From Modestobacter excelsi (GTDB lineage: Bacteria > Actinomycetota > Actinomycetes > Mycobacteriales > Geodermatophilaceae), in contig NZ_SJEX01000055.1 in the NCBI RefSeq assembly GCF_005930495.1, positions 1 to 35,016 on the forward strand: DNA of 35,016 nucleotides. Direction: 5' to 3'. The position numbers and the translations under genes were made by a program. Below are positions 23,975-32,992 of the stretch, piece by piece (the stretch's first letter is position 1; every line of letters begins with the position of its first letter). Below the pieces are notes generated by a model that did not search any database, was not told where the DNA came from, and saw only the letters and a list, made by a program, of their open reading frames with translations.

Positions 23975-24655
23975 CCGGCCCGGATGACGCCCGCGTCCGC
24001 TTCGCCGAGCAGTTCCCCCGCCGTTCCGGGTGGCGGCCGCGAGCGCCTGCCACGGCTCGAGCGCGGCCTCCACCAGGCACTCCACCTCCCAGGCGAGCTG
24101 GTTGGCGCGCGTGGAACCGCCACCGAAGTCGGTGCCGGCGGCGATGAGGACCCCGGCTCGGCTCGCCAGCCGCACGCTCTCGTGCGCCCGCTCGCGCCGC
24201 TCGGCGATCTGCTGCTCGCGCTCCCGGCCGGCGAACCGGGGGAGCGTGGTCGTCCGCGAGATGGAGTGGGCAGCGACCCGGGCGCCCCGCTCGCCGGCAG
24301 CCGCCACGGTGCGGCGCACCTCACCGGCCGTGAACGGTGACGTCTCCGCGTCCGGGCCGTTGAGGTAGATCTTCACCAGGTCCGCGCCGTCGTCGAGCTG
24401 TGCCAGGGCAGCGGCGAGCAGCCCGTCGCCGTCCGCCACCTCCACCCCCAGGCCGGTGGGCAGGGCCCCCTGCCGCGAGATCCACGTGCCGGCCGCCCGG
24501 ACGTAGGGGTACTCGCGCCGGCCCGCCCATCGCTCGCGCACCCCGAGCGCGAGGCCGCTGACCCGGCCGTCCACGGGGTCCGTGCCGACCGGGGAGCCCA
24601 CGTCCCGGGCCCAGCGGACGCCGGGGGCGCCGACAGGTCCCGTTCCTCCATCCCG
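23975..24655 (-). pseudogene. Remnant of an imidazolonepropionase-like amidohydrolase
   Basis: Translated on the minus strand, this stretch contains the middle of a metal-dependent amidohydrolase: R-D-V-G-S-P, D-L-V-K-I-Y-L-N-G, A-A-H-S-I-S (a His metal ligand), I-A-A-G-T-D-F-G-G and A-L-A-A-A-T-R-N-G. It then shifts frame at a run of five G (minus strand, near 24014-24018) into [16 protein letters not shown]. An in-frame TAG near 24655 precedes the fragment. The N-terminal H-x-H metal motif is absent, and the C-terminus is cut where the ABC transporter gene ends. It is truncated at both ends and frameshifted, so a dead gene. Confidence 0.75.
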
Positions 24656-24807
24656 CCTCTACCATGGCCGGGTCAGGAGCAGCCGCCGGGGTGTGGCGCC
24701 GATCGACCCGGAGCCACCCCGGTCGTCGCAGCAAGAGGGACCCACCCGATGCCCACGAGATCTGCGTTCACATCGTTCGCGGACCCCCGATCAGGAATCG
24801 ACTCCCG

Positions 24808-26586
24808 ATGACCCAGACCTTCGCCGCTCCGCGCATCGAGTCCGAGCCGCTGGCCGACGGCCGGCTGGTGCTGCGTTCGACCGAACTCCTCGCCGAGCAC
24901 CCGATCAGCGTCGTGCACTCCTTCCGGTCGCGCAGCGAGGTGCATCCCGACGCGGTGCTGGTCGCCGAGCGGGTTGACGACGCGTGGGCGCGCTCGACGT
25001 GGGGTGAGATGCGGACCCTGGCCGACCGGCTGGCCCAGGGACTGCTCGACCGAGGGCTGGCCGACCGGCCGGTGATGGTGCTGTCCGGCAACAGCCGACT
25101 GCACCTGGCCGTCATGCTGGCGGCGATGACGGTGGGTGCGCCGGTCGTCCCCACCAGCGTCGCCTACTCACTGCTGAGCGCCGACCACGCCAAGCTGCGT
25201 GCGATGGTGGATCTGGTGGAGCCCGGCCTCATCGTGGCCGAGGACACCTCGTTCGACCGAGCCGTCACTGCGGTGCGGGGACAGCGGGTCGTTCTCAGCC
25301 GGGACGGCGACATCGCGGGGTCGATCCCGTTGGCCGGGTTCGGCGCGGACCCCACCGCCGAGGTGGACCGCCGGTGCGCGGCCCTGGGCCGCGGTGACCT
25401 GGCGAAGATCCTCTTCACCTCCGGCTCGACCGGTACGCCCAAGGGCGTCCTCACCACGCACGGGATGCTGTCGGCCAACCAGCAGCAGATGAGCCAGGCC
25501 TGGCCGTTCCTCGCCGAGGAGCCGCCGGTGCTGCTCGACTGGCTTCCGTGGAGCCACACGTTCGGCGGGAGCTGCTGCCTGGGTCTGGTGCTCACCCACG
25601 GCGGCTCCCTGTGGATCGACGACGGCCGTCCTGCGCCGCCGCTGATCGGCCGGACGGCGCGGAACGTCCTCGATGTGCATCCGACCGTCTACCTCAACGT
25701 GCCGGCGGGCTGGGCTGCGCTCGTGCCGCTCCTGGAGCAGGACACGGACGCGGCGGCATCGTTCTTCGAGCGGCTGCGGATCGGCTTCTTCGCCGCGGCG
25801 GCGCTGCCCCAGCAGCTGTGGGACCGAATCGAGAAGATGGCCGCAGAGCACGGCGCGCGGATGCAGATGACCACCGCGTGGGGGCTCACGGAGACCTCGC
25901 CGGCCGCCACCGCGGCGCACTTCGCGATCACCCGCAGCGACGTGCTGGGTGTGCCGCTGCCCGGACTGGAGCTCGCGCTGGTCCCGGTGGGGGAGAAGAC
26001 GGAGATCCGGGTACGTGGGGTGAACGTGACACCGGGATACCACCGGCGTCCGGACTTGACCAGGGCCGCGTTCGACGCGCACGGCTTCTTCCGCACCGGC
26101 GACGCCGGCACGCTGGCCGATCCGGAGGACGTGACAGCCGGCCTGCTGTTCGACGGCCGGATCGCAGAGGACTTCAAGCTGGCCACCGGGACCTTCGTGA
26201 GCGTCGGGACCCTGCGACCCACGTTGCTCTCGGCGGCACAGGGCCTGCTGACCGATGCGGTCATCTGCGGTCAGGACGGGGACTGGGTCACTGCCATGGT
26301 CTGGCTGGCTCCTGCGCACGCCGCACGCGTCGACCGAGCGGGCGTTCCCGAGGAGTCGCTGCGGGAGGAGCTGGTCGCCACGATGCGGCGGCTGGCCTCC
26401 GATGGTGGGGGGTCCTCCCGGTGCGTCGAGCGCCTCCTGGTGCTGACCGAGCCGGCGCAGCTGGACGCCGGCGAGATCACCGACAAGGGCTACGTGAACC
26501 AGGCCGCCGTCCGGGGTCGCCGCACGGACCTGGTGGCCCTGCTCGCCCAGGAGCCGCCCCCGCCGCAGGTCGTCGTCCGCAGCTGA
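24808..26586 (+). CDS. Feruloyl-CoA synthetase-like acyl-CoA ligase
   Basis: The 592-residue AMP-forming ligase has the P-loop T-S-G-S-T-G-T-P-K-G-V (204-214), the A5-type T-A-W-G-L-T-E-T-S-P, the A7-type F-F-R-T-G-D-A and the C-terminal E-I-T-D-K-G-Y-V-N-Q with the catalytic Lys. The segment V-T-P-G-Y-H-R-R-P then F-D-G-R-I-A-E-D-F-K-L is typical of feruloyl-CoA synthetases, which activate hydroxycinnamic acids. No enoyl-CoA hydratase/aldolase (ech) or vanillin gene is adjacent, so it is an orphan and the substrate is uncertain. The ATG at 24808 has only a weak AGGA upstream. A longer frame to 24664 exists but is not supported. Confidence 0.83.
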   Translation: MTQTFAAPRIESEPLADGRLVLRSTELLAEHPISVVHSFRSRSEVHPDAVLVAERVDDAWARSTWGEMRTLADRLAQGLLDRGLADRPVMVLSGNSRLHLAVMLAAMTVGAPVVPTSVAYSLLSADHAKLRAMVDLVEPGLIVAEDTSFDRAVTAVRGQRVVLSRDGDIAGSIPLAGFGADPTAEVDRRCAALGRGDLAKILFTSGSTGTPKGVLTTHGMLSANQQQMSQAWPFLAEEPPVLLDWLPWSHTFGGSCCLGLVLTHGGSLWIDDGRPAPPLIGRTARNVLDVHPTVYLNVPAGWAALVPLLEQDTDAAASFFERLRIGFFAAAALPQQLWDRIEKMAAEHGARMQMTTAWGLTETSPAATAAHFAITRSDVLGVPLPGLELALVPVGEKTEIRVRGVNVTPGYHRRPDLTRAAFDAHGFFRTGDAGTLADPEDVTAGLLFDGRIAEDFKLATGTFVSVGTLRPTLLSAAQGLLTDAVICGQDGDWVTAMVWLAPAHAARVDRAGVPEESLREELVATMRRLASDGGGSSRCVERLLVLTEPAQLDAGEITDKGYVNQAAVRGRRTDLVALLAQEPPPPQVVVRS

Positions 26587-26882
26587 GCGGTGCACATGGC
26601 GAGTCGGCCCGGCGAAGCGTCTTCGAGCTGCAGCACGGTGTCCGCCGCCCGGCGGGTCACTGGGCTGCACACCGTCCCGTGCGGTCCCGCTGTTGGACGA
26701 ACGCGGCGAGCTCATCGAGTGACTCGGTGCCGCGGTTGGACGTGAGAGCCGACCGACGCGCCGGCGGGGCGCCGGCTCCGGGCGTTGCGTGACACCGTCC
26801 GTCGGGCGGCGGAGCGCAGGTCGGAGGTGGCCGCCGTCCCGCTGATCCGAGGCGTGCCCGGGCGGCGTGCCAGTCTGAGCGG
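26587..26882. other. 296-bp intergenic region
   Basis: No gene was found between the ligase and the MFS permease. A 6-bp GCCGGC/GCCGGC hairpin (26760-26776) could terminate the ligase message but is weak. CAGTCT (about 26871-26876) lies six bases before the MFS GTG and could be a -10 box. Confidence 0.45.
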
Positions 26883-28163
26883 GTGGACGGGGGAGGGGAA
26901 CGGCGCGCGTCGACGCTGCTGCTCGCCGCCGTCCTGCTGGTCGGCGTCAACCTGCGCGGGGCGATCGCCGCGGTCTCGCCGGTACTGCCCGAGATGCGCG
27001 CCGACCTGGGCCTCTCGCCGTCGCTCGTCAGCCTGGTGACCACCCTGCCGGTGCTCTGCTTCGCCGCCGCGGCACCGGCCGCGGCCTGGTTCGGACGGCG
27101 GGTGGGCGCCCGCCCGTCGATCCTGGCGGCGTTGCTGCTGCTCGCCGTCGCGACCGTGGCGCGCGTGCTCGGCGGCTCGGCCGTGCTGCTGGCCGGCACC
27201 GTGGCGATCGGTCTGGCGATGACGGTCGGCAACGTGCTGCTGCCGCCGGTCGTGAAGGGCCAGTTCGGTGCTGACGCCGGCCGGGTGACCGGCCTGTACA
27301 CCGCCGCCCTGGCCGCCGGCGCGGCCCTGACCGCCGCGCTCACCGCCCCGATCGCCCAGCTCTGGGGGTGGCGGGGGGCGCTGGCCTGCTGGGCGGTGCT
27401 GGCGCTGGTCGCGGCCGTGCTGTGGCAGGTCGCCGCCGTCCGGGCCGGGCGGGCGAGGCCCGTGCGGGTCGCACCCGCGTCGACGGTCGGGGAACGCGGG
27501 GCGGCCGCCGGGCCATCGGTGTGGCGGCACCCGGTGGCGTGGGCGGTGGGACTGCTGCTCGCCCTCCAGACGATGCTCTACTACGCGGTCACCACCTGGC
27601 TGCCGACCGTGCTCGCCGACCGGCTGCACGCCAGCGTCTCGACGGGGGCGGCTGCCGCGTCGCTGTTCCAGCTGGTCGGGATCGTCGGGGCGCTGCTCGT
27701 GCCTGCGCTGATCGGGCGCTGGCGCGGGCAGGTGGGCCTCGGGCTGGTCGTGGGCGCCGCCTGGGTGGTGCTCTTCGCCGGCTTGCTCGGCTGGCCGGCT
27801 GGCTGGGGGCTGTGGGTGACCGTCGGCGGTCTGGCGCAGGGGGCCGGCGTCGCCCTGTCGTTCACCGTGATCGTGTTGCGCGCCCACGACGAGGGCGCCG
27901 CCCGCCGGATCTCCGGGATGGCCCAGCTGGTCGGCTACGGGATCGGCGCGACGGGACCGTTGCTCGCCGGTGGTCTCTACGGCGCGACCGGAGGCTGGGT
28001 GGTCCCGTTGGCGACGCTGGCCGGGATCGGCGTCGGCTGGACCGCGGTGGCGGCCGTGGCCGGGCGACCGGTCACCATCGGCGGACCTCCGGTCACCCGG
28101 GACGACGGCTCGGCGCCGGCCGGCGCCGACCTGGGAGGAACGCGCGCACGACGCTCCCGGTGA
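26883..28163 (+). CDS. MFS transporter, CynX/NimT family
   Basis: The 426-residue protein has about twelve hydrophobic helices in two halves and the N-terminal signature V-N-L-R-G-A-I-A-A-V-S-P-V-L of the CynX/NimT (cyanate/2-nitroimidazole) branch of the major facilitator superfamily. The helix 4-5 region N-V-L-L-P-P-V-V-K also fits this branch. The last 35 residues are hydrophilic and Gly/Arg rich. No ribosome-binding site precedes the GTG, so a leaderless message is possible. It converges with the aldo/keto reductase gene. The substrate is not inferable. Confidence 0.87.
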   Translation: MDGGGERRASTLLLAAVLLVGVNLRGAIAAVSPVLPEMRADLGLSPSLVSLVTTLPVLCFAAAAPAAAWFGRRVGARPSILAALLLLAVATVARVLGGSAVLLAGTVAIGLAMTVGNVLLPPVVKGQFGADAGRVTGLYTAALAAGAALTAALTAPIAQLWGWRGALACWAVLALVAAVLWQVAAVRAGRARPVRVAPASTVGERGAAAGPSVWRHPVAWAVGLLLALQTMLYYAVTTWLPTVLADRLHASVSTGAAAASLFQLVGIVGALLVPALIGRWRGQVGLGLVVGAAWVVLFAGLLGWPAGWGLWVTVGGLAQGAGVALSFTVIVLRAHDEGAARRISGMAQLVGYGIGATGPLLAGGLYGATGGWVVPLATLAGIGVGWTAVAAVAGRPVTIGGPPVTRDDGSAPAGADLGGTRARRSR

Positions 28164-28283
28164 GGCGGCGAGGGCCGCGGACCGGACGACGACCTCGGGC
28201 GGGCATCACCGGCCCCGCGCGTCGCGAGTGCGGTGGAGCGGCGCCCGGACGACCGGCAGCGGTGGCTGTCGCTGACGAGGAGG

Positions 28284-29303
28284 TCAGAGGGTGCCGCCGG
28301 ACGGGGCGGCGCAGCGCTCGACGGCGGCCACCTCCTCGGCGGTCAGGTCGGCGCCGGTGAGCGCCTGCAGGTTGGCCTCCAGCTGGGCGACCGAGCTGGC
28401 GCCGATGATGGCGGTGGTGACCCGCGGGTCGCGGAGCACCCAGCGCAGCGCCAGCTGAGCCAGGGTCTGGCCGCGCGTGCCGGCGATCTCGTCCAGTGCC
28501 CTGGCCCGGCTGACCAGGTCCTCGGTGACGTCGTCGGAGGACAGGTAGGCGCTGCGGGTGGCTCGCGAACCCTCCGGGACCCCGTGCAGGTAGCGGTCGG
28601 TGAGCCTGCCCTGGGCCAGCGGGGAGAACACGGCGACCCCCGCCCCGGCGGCGGCGGCCGCGTCGAGGACGCCGGCCTCCACGTGCCGGTCGAAGATCGA
28701 GTAGCGGGGCTGGTGCAGCGTCAGCGGGGTGCCCAGGTCGGCCAGCAGCTCGGCGGCGCGGGCGGTGTCGGCGGGGGAGTAGTTGGAGATGCCGACGTAG
28801 AGCGCCTTCCCGGCCCGGACGACGGCGTCCAGCGCGCCCATCGTCTCCTCCAGCGGGGTGTCGGGGTCCCGGCGGTGGGAGTAGAAGACGTCGACGTGGT
28901 CCAGGCCGGTCCGGCGCAGGGACTGGTCCAGACTGGCCACCAGGTACTTGCGCGAGCCGCCGTCGCCGTAGGGGCCGGGCCACATGTCGTAGCCGGCCTT
29001 GGTGGAGATGAGCAGTTCGTCGCGGTACGGGCGCAGGTCGCTGGCCAGCACCGCCCCGAAGGTGGTCTCGGCCGCGCCGTAGGGCGGACCGTAGTTGTTG
29101 GCCAGGTCGATGTGGGTGACCCCGAGGTCGACAGCCCGCCGCAGGATCGCCCGCGGGGTGCACAGCGGCCGGTCGGCACCGAAGTTCTGCCACAGCCCGA
29201 GGGAGATCGGCGGCAGCAGCAGGCCGCTGCGCCCGGCCCGCCGGTACTCCGTCGTCGCGTAGCGGTCGACGGCGGGGGTCCAGGTCCGGTCGTCGGTGAT
29301 CAC
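28284..29303 (-). CDS. Aldo/keto reductase (YghZ / Kv-beta-like)
   Basis: The 339-residue NADPH-dependent reductase has the catalytic tetrad D66, Y71 (L-A-N-N-Y-G), K102 (S-T-K-A-G-Y) and H143 (Y-S-H-R-R-D). The sequence G-G-S-R-K-Y-L before the third helix and I-I-G-A-S-S near the C-terminus fit the YghZ L-glyceraldehyde-3-phosphate reductase/Kv-beta group. Start GTG. It is the last gene of a minus-strand set with the amidase (33 bp upstream) and the DinB protein. The physiological carbonyl substrate is unknown. Confidence 0.9.
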   Translation of the reverse strand: MITDDRTWTPAVDRYATTEYRRAGRSGLLLPPISLGLWQNFGADRPLCTPRAILRRAVDLGVTHIDLANNYGPPYGAAETTFGAVLASDLRPYRDELLISTKAGYDMWPGPYGDGGSRKYLVASLDQSLRRTGLDHVDVFYSHRRDPDTPLEETMGALDAVVRAGKALYVGISNYSPADTARAAELLADLGTPLTLHQPRYSIFDRHVEAGVLDAAAAAGAGVAVFSPLAQGRLTDRYLHGVPEGSRATRSAYLSSDDVTEDLVSRARALDEIAGTRGQTLAQLALRWVLRDPRVTTAIIGASSVAQLEANLQALTGADLTAEEVAAVERCAAPSGGTL

Positions 29304-29336
29304 GCGGCGATGATGGCAGCCCAGAGGTCGAGCAGC

Positions 29337-30689
29337 TCAGCGACCCAGGGCTGTCTCGACCTGGTGGGCGCTCGCCAGCAGGGTGACGTCCTCGCCCGGC
29401 AGGCCCTCCAGCGAGAGGCCGATCGGCAGCCCGGCGCCCGTCGTCCCGGCCGGCAGGGAGAGGGCCGGCATGCCCGCGGTCGAGCCGGGACCGGTGTTGC
29501 GGATGGTGGTGAGGAAGACCGGCACCTGCCGGCCGTCGAGCTCGGTCGTCTCGTCGTCGCCGATCGGTGGAGCGGGCAGCGGCACCGTCGGGTACACGAG
29601 GGCGTCCAGCCGCGCGGCGCCGGCGGGCCGGAGCGCGGCCGTGTAGGCGGCGCGCAGGCGGTCCCTCGTGGCCATCGCCTGCCGGTAGAGCTCGTCGGTG
29701 ACGGCCCCGCTCGCCGCGGCCTCCAGGGCGCCGCGGACGTCCGGCGAGGCCACCTGGGCCAGCACGTCGGCCAGGGTCAGTGCGCTCTCCGGTCCGGGCA
29801 GCGTCGCCAGGTAGGCCGGCAGGTCCCGGGCGACCTCGAAGAAGACGATGGGGAAGCCGCACTCCGCGTCGAGCGCATGGGCGTCCACGACCTGGACCTC
29901 GACCAGCTCGACGCCCCCGGCGGCCAGCCGCTCCAGTGCCTGCTCGGTGCAGGCGGCGACCTCGGGATGGAGGTCGTCGTAGAACCCGGCGCGCGGGACC
30001 CCCAGCCGCAGCGGTCGGCCGGACGGCGCCGGGGCGGTCTCGCCGGTGACGATCTCGTCGACGAGCACCACGTCGGCCACCGAGGTCGCGAGCACCCCGG
30101 CCGTGTCCCGCGTGCGCGAGATGGGCACGGTGCGGCCGGTGCCCCAGCGGCCGGTGGTGGGGCGCCACCCCACGACTCCGCAGTGCGCCGCCGGCACCCG
30201 GAGCGATCCACCGGTGTCGGTGCCCAGCGCCAGGGGCACGACGCCGGTCGCGACGGCGACGGCCGACCCGCCCGAGGAGCCCCCGGCCGAGCGGGTGGTG
30301 TCGTGCGGGTTGCGCACCGGCCCGAAGGCGGCGTTGTTGCTGGTGATGCCGAGCGCCAGCTCGTGCAGGTTCGTCTTGCCGATCACCGCCGCCCCGGCCG
30401 CGCGCAACCGCGCCACCGCGTGCTGGTCGCGACCCGGTCGGGAGGCGCGGAGGGCGGGCGTCCCGCCGGTGGTGGGCAGGTCGGAGGTGTCCAGGTTGTC
30501 CTTGACCGCGAGCGGGACGCCGGCGAGCGGACCGGCTCCCGGGTCCACGTGCTCGGCGACCGAGATGAAGGCGCCGAGGTCGGCGACGTCGCGGGCCGCC
30601 TGGATGCTGGCGGCGATCACCGCCTCCGCCGAGGACGAGGCGATCCGCTGGCGCACCTGGTCGACTCCGGAGGGCTGCACGGACGGCAT
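29337..30689 (-). CDS. Amidase-signature family hydrolase
   Basis: The 450-residue amidase has the Ser-cisSer-Lys triad: K63 (A-V-K-D-N), S138 in G-G-S-S-G-G-S and nucleophile S162 in T-D-T-G-G-S-L-R. The motif E-L-A-L-G-I-T-S-N-N with G-P-V-R-N-P is typical of indoleacetamide hydrolase- and GatA-like amidases. No GatB or GatC is near, so it is not the tRNA amidotransferase. It is 18 bp downstream of the DinB gene and 33 bp upstream of the aldo/keto reductase, indicating one operon. The substrate is not known. Confidence 0.88.
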   Translation of the reverse strand: MPSVQPSGVDQVRQRIASSSAEAVIAASIQAARDVADLGAFISVAEHVDPGAGPLAGVPLAVKDNLDTSDLPTTGGTPALRASRPGRDQHAVARLRAAGAAVIGKTNLHELALGITSNNAAFGPVRNPHDTTRSAGGSSGGSAVAVATGVVPLALGTDTGGSLRVPAAHCGVVGWRPTTGRWGTGRTVPISRTRDTAGVLATSVADVVLVDEIVTGETAPAPSGRPLRLGVPRAGFYDDLHPEVAACTEQALERLAAGGVELVEVQVVDAHALDAECGFPIVFFEVARDLPAYLATLPGPESALTLADVLAQVASPDVRGALEAAASGAVTDELYRQAMATRDRLRAAYTAALRPAGAARLDALVYPTVPLPAPPIGDDETTELDGRQVPVFLTTIRNTGPGSTAGMPALSLPAGTTGAGLPIGLSLEGLPGEDVTLLASAHQVETALGR

Positions 30690-30707
30690 CCTGGCACGTC
30701 CCGGGGA

Positions 30708-31220
30708 TCAGCCCATCGTCTTCTGGCCGTCGATCGACTCCCGCAGGATGTCCGCGTGACCGGCGTGCTGGGCGGTCTCCGCGATGATGTGCAGGAACAC
30801 CCGGCGGGCCGACCACCGGGCGCCCGGCTCGAACCACGGTGCCTCCGGCAGGGCGTGGTCGGCGTCCAGGTCGGGCAGGCCGGCGACCAGGTCGTCCGTG
30901 CGCTGCGCGACCGTCTCGTACTCGGCCAGCACACCGGCCAGCGTCTCCCCGGGGGCCAGGTGCCAGTGCCGGCTGAAGGCATCGGGACCCCAGTTGCGGT
31001 TCATCGCCTCCGCGCCGCCCTCGGCGAACCGTGCCCAGCCCGCCTCCGTGCCGGCGACGTGCTTGATGAGCCCGGCGAGGTCCAGCGCGCTGACGGTCGG
31101 TCGCCGCTGGGCCTGCTCGTCGGTCAGGTCGCGGACGGTGAACCGGAGGAAGGCCCGGTGCCGCCGCAGCGACTCGAGCAGGTCGGCGCGCTCGCGGGTG
31201 AGGGTGGTCAGGGCGGTCAT
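30708..31220 (-). CDS. DinB-family protein
   Basis: The 170-residue four-helix-bundle protein of the DinB/DUF664 type has candidate metal ligands His54 (L-I-K-H-V-A), His152 and His155 (E-T-A-Q-H-A-G-H). This family includes metal-dependent thiol S-transferases using mycothiol or bacillithiol. GGAAGG precedes the ATG by seven bases. It is the first gene of the DinB-amidase-reductase operon. A role in detoxification is plausible but unproven. Confidence 0.85.
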   Translation of the reverse strand: MTALTTLTRERADLLESLRRHRAFLRFTVRDLTDEQAQRRPTVSALDLAGLIKHVAGTEAGWARFAEGGAEAMNRNWGPDAFSRHWHLAPGETLAGVLAEYETVAQRTDDLVAGLPDLDADHALPEAPWFEPGARWSARRVFLHIIAETAQHAGHADILRESIDGQKTMG

Positions 31221-31256
31221 CGGGTCGCCTTCCGTCGTCCTCCGGCAGGTCGGTGC

Positions 31257-31302
31257 CGACGCTAGGGGCAGGAGCTCCCCGGTGGGGGCGATCCCTGCGT
31301 CG
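31257..31302 (-). terminator. Terminator hairpin after the DUF2332 gene
   Basis: CGACGC-T-AGGG (31257-31267) pairs with CCCTGCGTCG (31293-31302), ten base pairs with a single bulged T. The loop contains an inner GCTCCCC/GGGGGC pairing. It starts 10 nt after the DUF2332 stop on the minus strand and separates it from the DinB operon. Confidence 0.5.
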
Positions 31303-31311
31303 TCGCGGAGG

Positions 31312-32376
31312 TCAGGAGTCGGCCAGCCAGGACAGCAGGCGGCCCCGCGACCAGCAGCGGCCGAGGGCCTGGACGCGCAGGGTCGACCGGTCGAGCACGG
31401 CCAGGCCGACGATGCTGTGGCCCGACGCGCGGCGGTCGCCCAGCGTCGGGATCTCCGGTGCCACCCCGACCCCCTCAGCCGACACCCACGCCACCGGCCG
31501 GTCGGCGGCCGCGTCCTGCAGGCGGTGCAGGACGCGCAGCCGACCCGCGGGCGGGAGTCGGGACAGCGCCCACGTGGTGGTGACGACGGGCAGCGCGTCG
31601 GCGGGCACCCGGGCCAGGGCGTCGGGGAGCAGCTCGACGGCGCCGCCGCGGAGCAGCTGCGGTGGGTCGGTGGCCGCCAGGGCCAGCTCGGAGTCGAGCC
31701 GCGCGGCCCGCTCCGGCTGGTCGGGCGCCAGGCAGGCGCGCAGCCACCGGACGTCGTCGGCGTCGGTCACGTCCACCGGGTCGCGGTCGATCCCGACCCG
31801 GGCGACGACCGCGGGCACCGCGCGGGCCGGGACGGGCCGGGCCCCCACGAGCGAGGCCGACAGCTGCACCGGGGACGACGGGTCGCCCAGCGTCCGGCCG
31901 TCGCTGTAGCTGATGCCCACCCGGCCGACGTCCAGGTCGAGCCCGGCGCCGCAGCCCAGGCTGATCAGGCCGAGGGCGTCCGCGCCGACCCGGCGGGCCG
32001 CCTCGGCGACGGCCGGGTACAGCACCGGGCTGTGCCCGGTCTCCTCCGGCCGGGTCCGCCGGCGGACGGCGAGGGCCACGACCGCGTCGGTGCTGCGCAG
32101 CAGCGTGTCGACCGCCGCGACGGCGGCGGCGTCGCCGTCCGCGGCGGCGTAGGCCGCCGCCAGCGCCGGAGCGCGTCCGGCGAGGGCGAGGTCGTGCAGC
32201 GCGGCGAGCACCACCGTCGGGTGCCGCCTGCGCGCCGGGACGGCCGCGACCGCGCGCAGCGCGTCGTCGGACCCGCTCACCGCGACGGCGATCCGTGCGT
32301 GCAGGGGCGAGGTCCCGGCGGTGTCGGCGGCACCGAAGCTCCGGTACACCTCGGCGAGGGTGTGGGCCCTGCCCAT
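31312..32376 (-). CDS. DUF2332 family protein
   Basis: The 354-residue protein matches the DUF2332 family. It has R-R-H-P-T-V-V-L-A-A-L-H-D-L-A-L-A-G near residue 50, I-S-L-G-C-G-A-G-L-D-L near 138 (a Gly-rich, SAM-binding-like segment) and the central D-R-D-P-V-D-V-T-D-A-D-D-V-R-W-L-R-A-C-L with a following A-R-L-D. The G-C-G-A-G loop and the D-A motifs suggest a methyltransferase-like fold, but no function is established for the family. The ATG has a G-rich ribosome-binding site. It is divergent from the SnoaL-like gene. Confidence 0.8.
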   Translation of the reverse strand: MGRAHTLAEVYRSFGAADTAGTSPLHARIAVAVSGSDDALRAVAAVPARRRHPTVVLAALHDLALAGRAPALAAAYAAADGDAAAVAAVDTLLRSTDAVVALAVRRRTRPEETGHSPVLYPAVAEAARRVGADALGLISLGCGAGLDLDVGRVGISYSDGRTLGDPSSPVQLSASLVGARPVPARAVPAVVARVGIDRDPVDVTDADDVRWLRACLAPDQPERAARLDSELALAATDPPQLLRGGAVELLPDALARVPADALPVVTTTWALSRLPPAGRLRVLHRLQDAAADRPVAWVSAEGVGVAPEIPTLGDRRASGHSIVGLAVLDRSTLRVQALGRCWSRGRLLSWLADS

Positions 32377-32548
32377 CCCGACCCCCGCTCGCCGTCACCG
32401 CTCCCTCGACGAGGTGGCGAAGGGCCTCCACACTGCACCCCTTCCGCGGGGTGGCTGCGGGGTGGGCCATCGGACCCTGGCCGACCCGTGCGGCCGCGAG
32501 GACCGTCGACGGTGTCGGCGGCTCTCCGCACGGCACCGAGGAGGAGCG

Positions 32549-32977
32549 ATGGGCGTCGAGACGACTCGTCCGGTGATGGACGAGTACCTGCACGCACTGA
32601 TCGGTGGTCAGGACTTCGGGCGCTTCTTCGCACCCGACGTCGTCTGGACCACCATGGAGACCGGGGAGACGGTCCGTGGTCGGGAGGCGGTGCGCGACCT
32701 CATCGTCGCGATCCACACGCAGGCCTTCCGAGCGAGCCCCGAGCTGGTCCAGCTGATGACCGGTGAGGGGTCCGCGATGGTGGAAGCGGTGTTCGACGGC
32801 ACGCACGTGGGGGACTTCGGGGGCGTGGCGGCGACGGGTCGGCACGTCCGGATGCCGTACTGCATGGCGTACGACGTGTCCGGGGACGTGATCACCGCGT
32901 TGCGCTCCTACTTCCCGATGGCGGCGATCAGCGCCCAGCTCACCGCGGCCAGCCGTTCCGCCGGCGCACCGGCCTGA
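32549..32977 (+). CDS. SnoaL/NTF2-like protein
   Basis: The 142-residue protein has the cone-shaped NTF2/SnoaL fold pattern: helix (V-M-D-E-Y-L-H-A-L), F-F-A-P-D-V-V-W-T, G-R-E-A-V-R-D-L-I and the C-terminal strands with R-M-P-Y-C-M-A-Y-D-V-S-G-D-V-I-T. Members are isomerases, hydrolases or binding proteins for small molecules. The ATG at 32549 is preceded by GAGGAGGAG, a very strong ribosome-binding site. It is alone on its strand and ends 15 bp from the convergent sigma factor gene. Confidence 0.82.
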   Translation: MGVETTRPVMDEYLHALIGGQDFGRFFAPDVVWTTMETGETVRGREAVRDLIVAIHTQAFRASPELVQLMTGEGSAMVEAVFDGTHVGDFGGVAATGRHVRMPYCMAYDVSGDVITALRSYFPMAAISAQLTAASRSAGAPA

Positions 32978-32992
32978 GCGGGCGCCGTGCGG

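Noticed and set aside
26657-26760. Minus-strand fragment ending in an apparently natural-looking peptide near 26700
   Set aside because: No family recognised, no start with a ribosome-binding site, and the rest of that frame is a shadow of the MFS gene.
28233-31265. 1010-codon plus-strand frame opposite the amidase operon
   Set aside because: Composition is typical of antisense frames in high-GC DNA. The opposite-strand genes have catalytic motifs.
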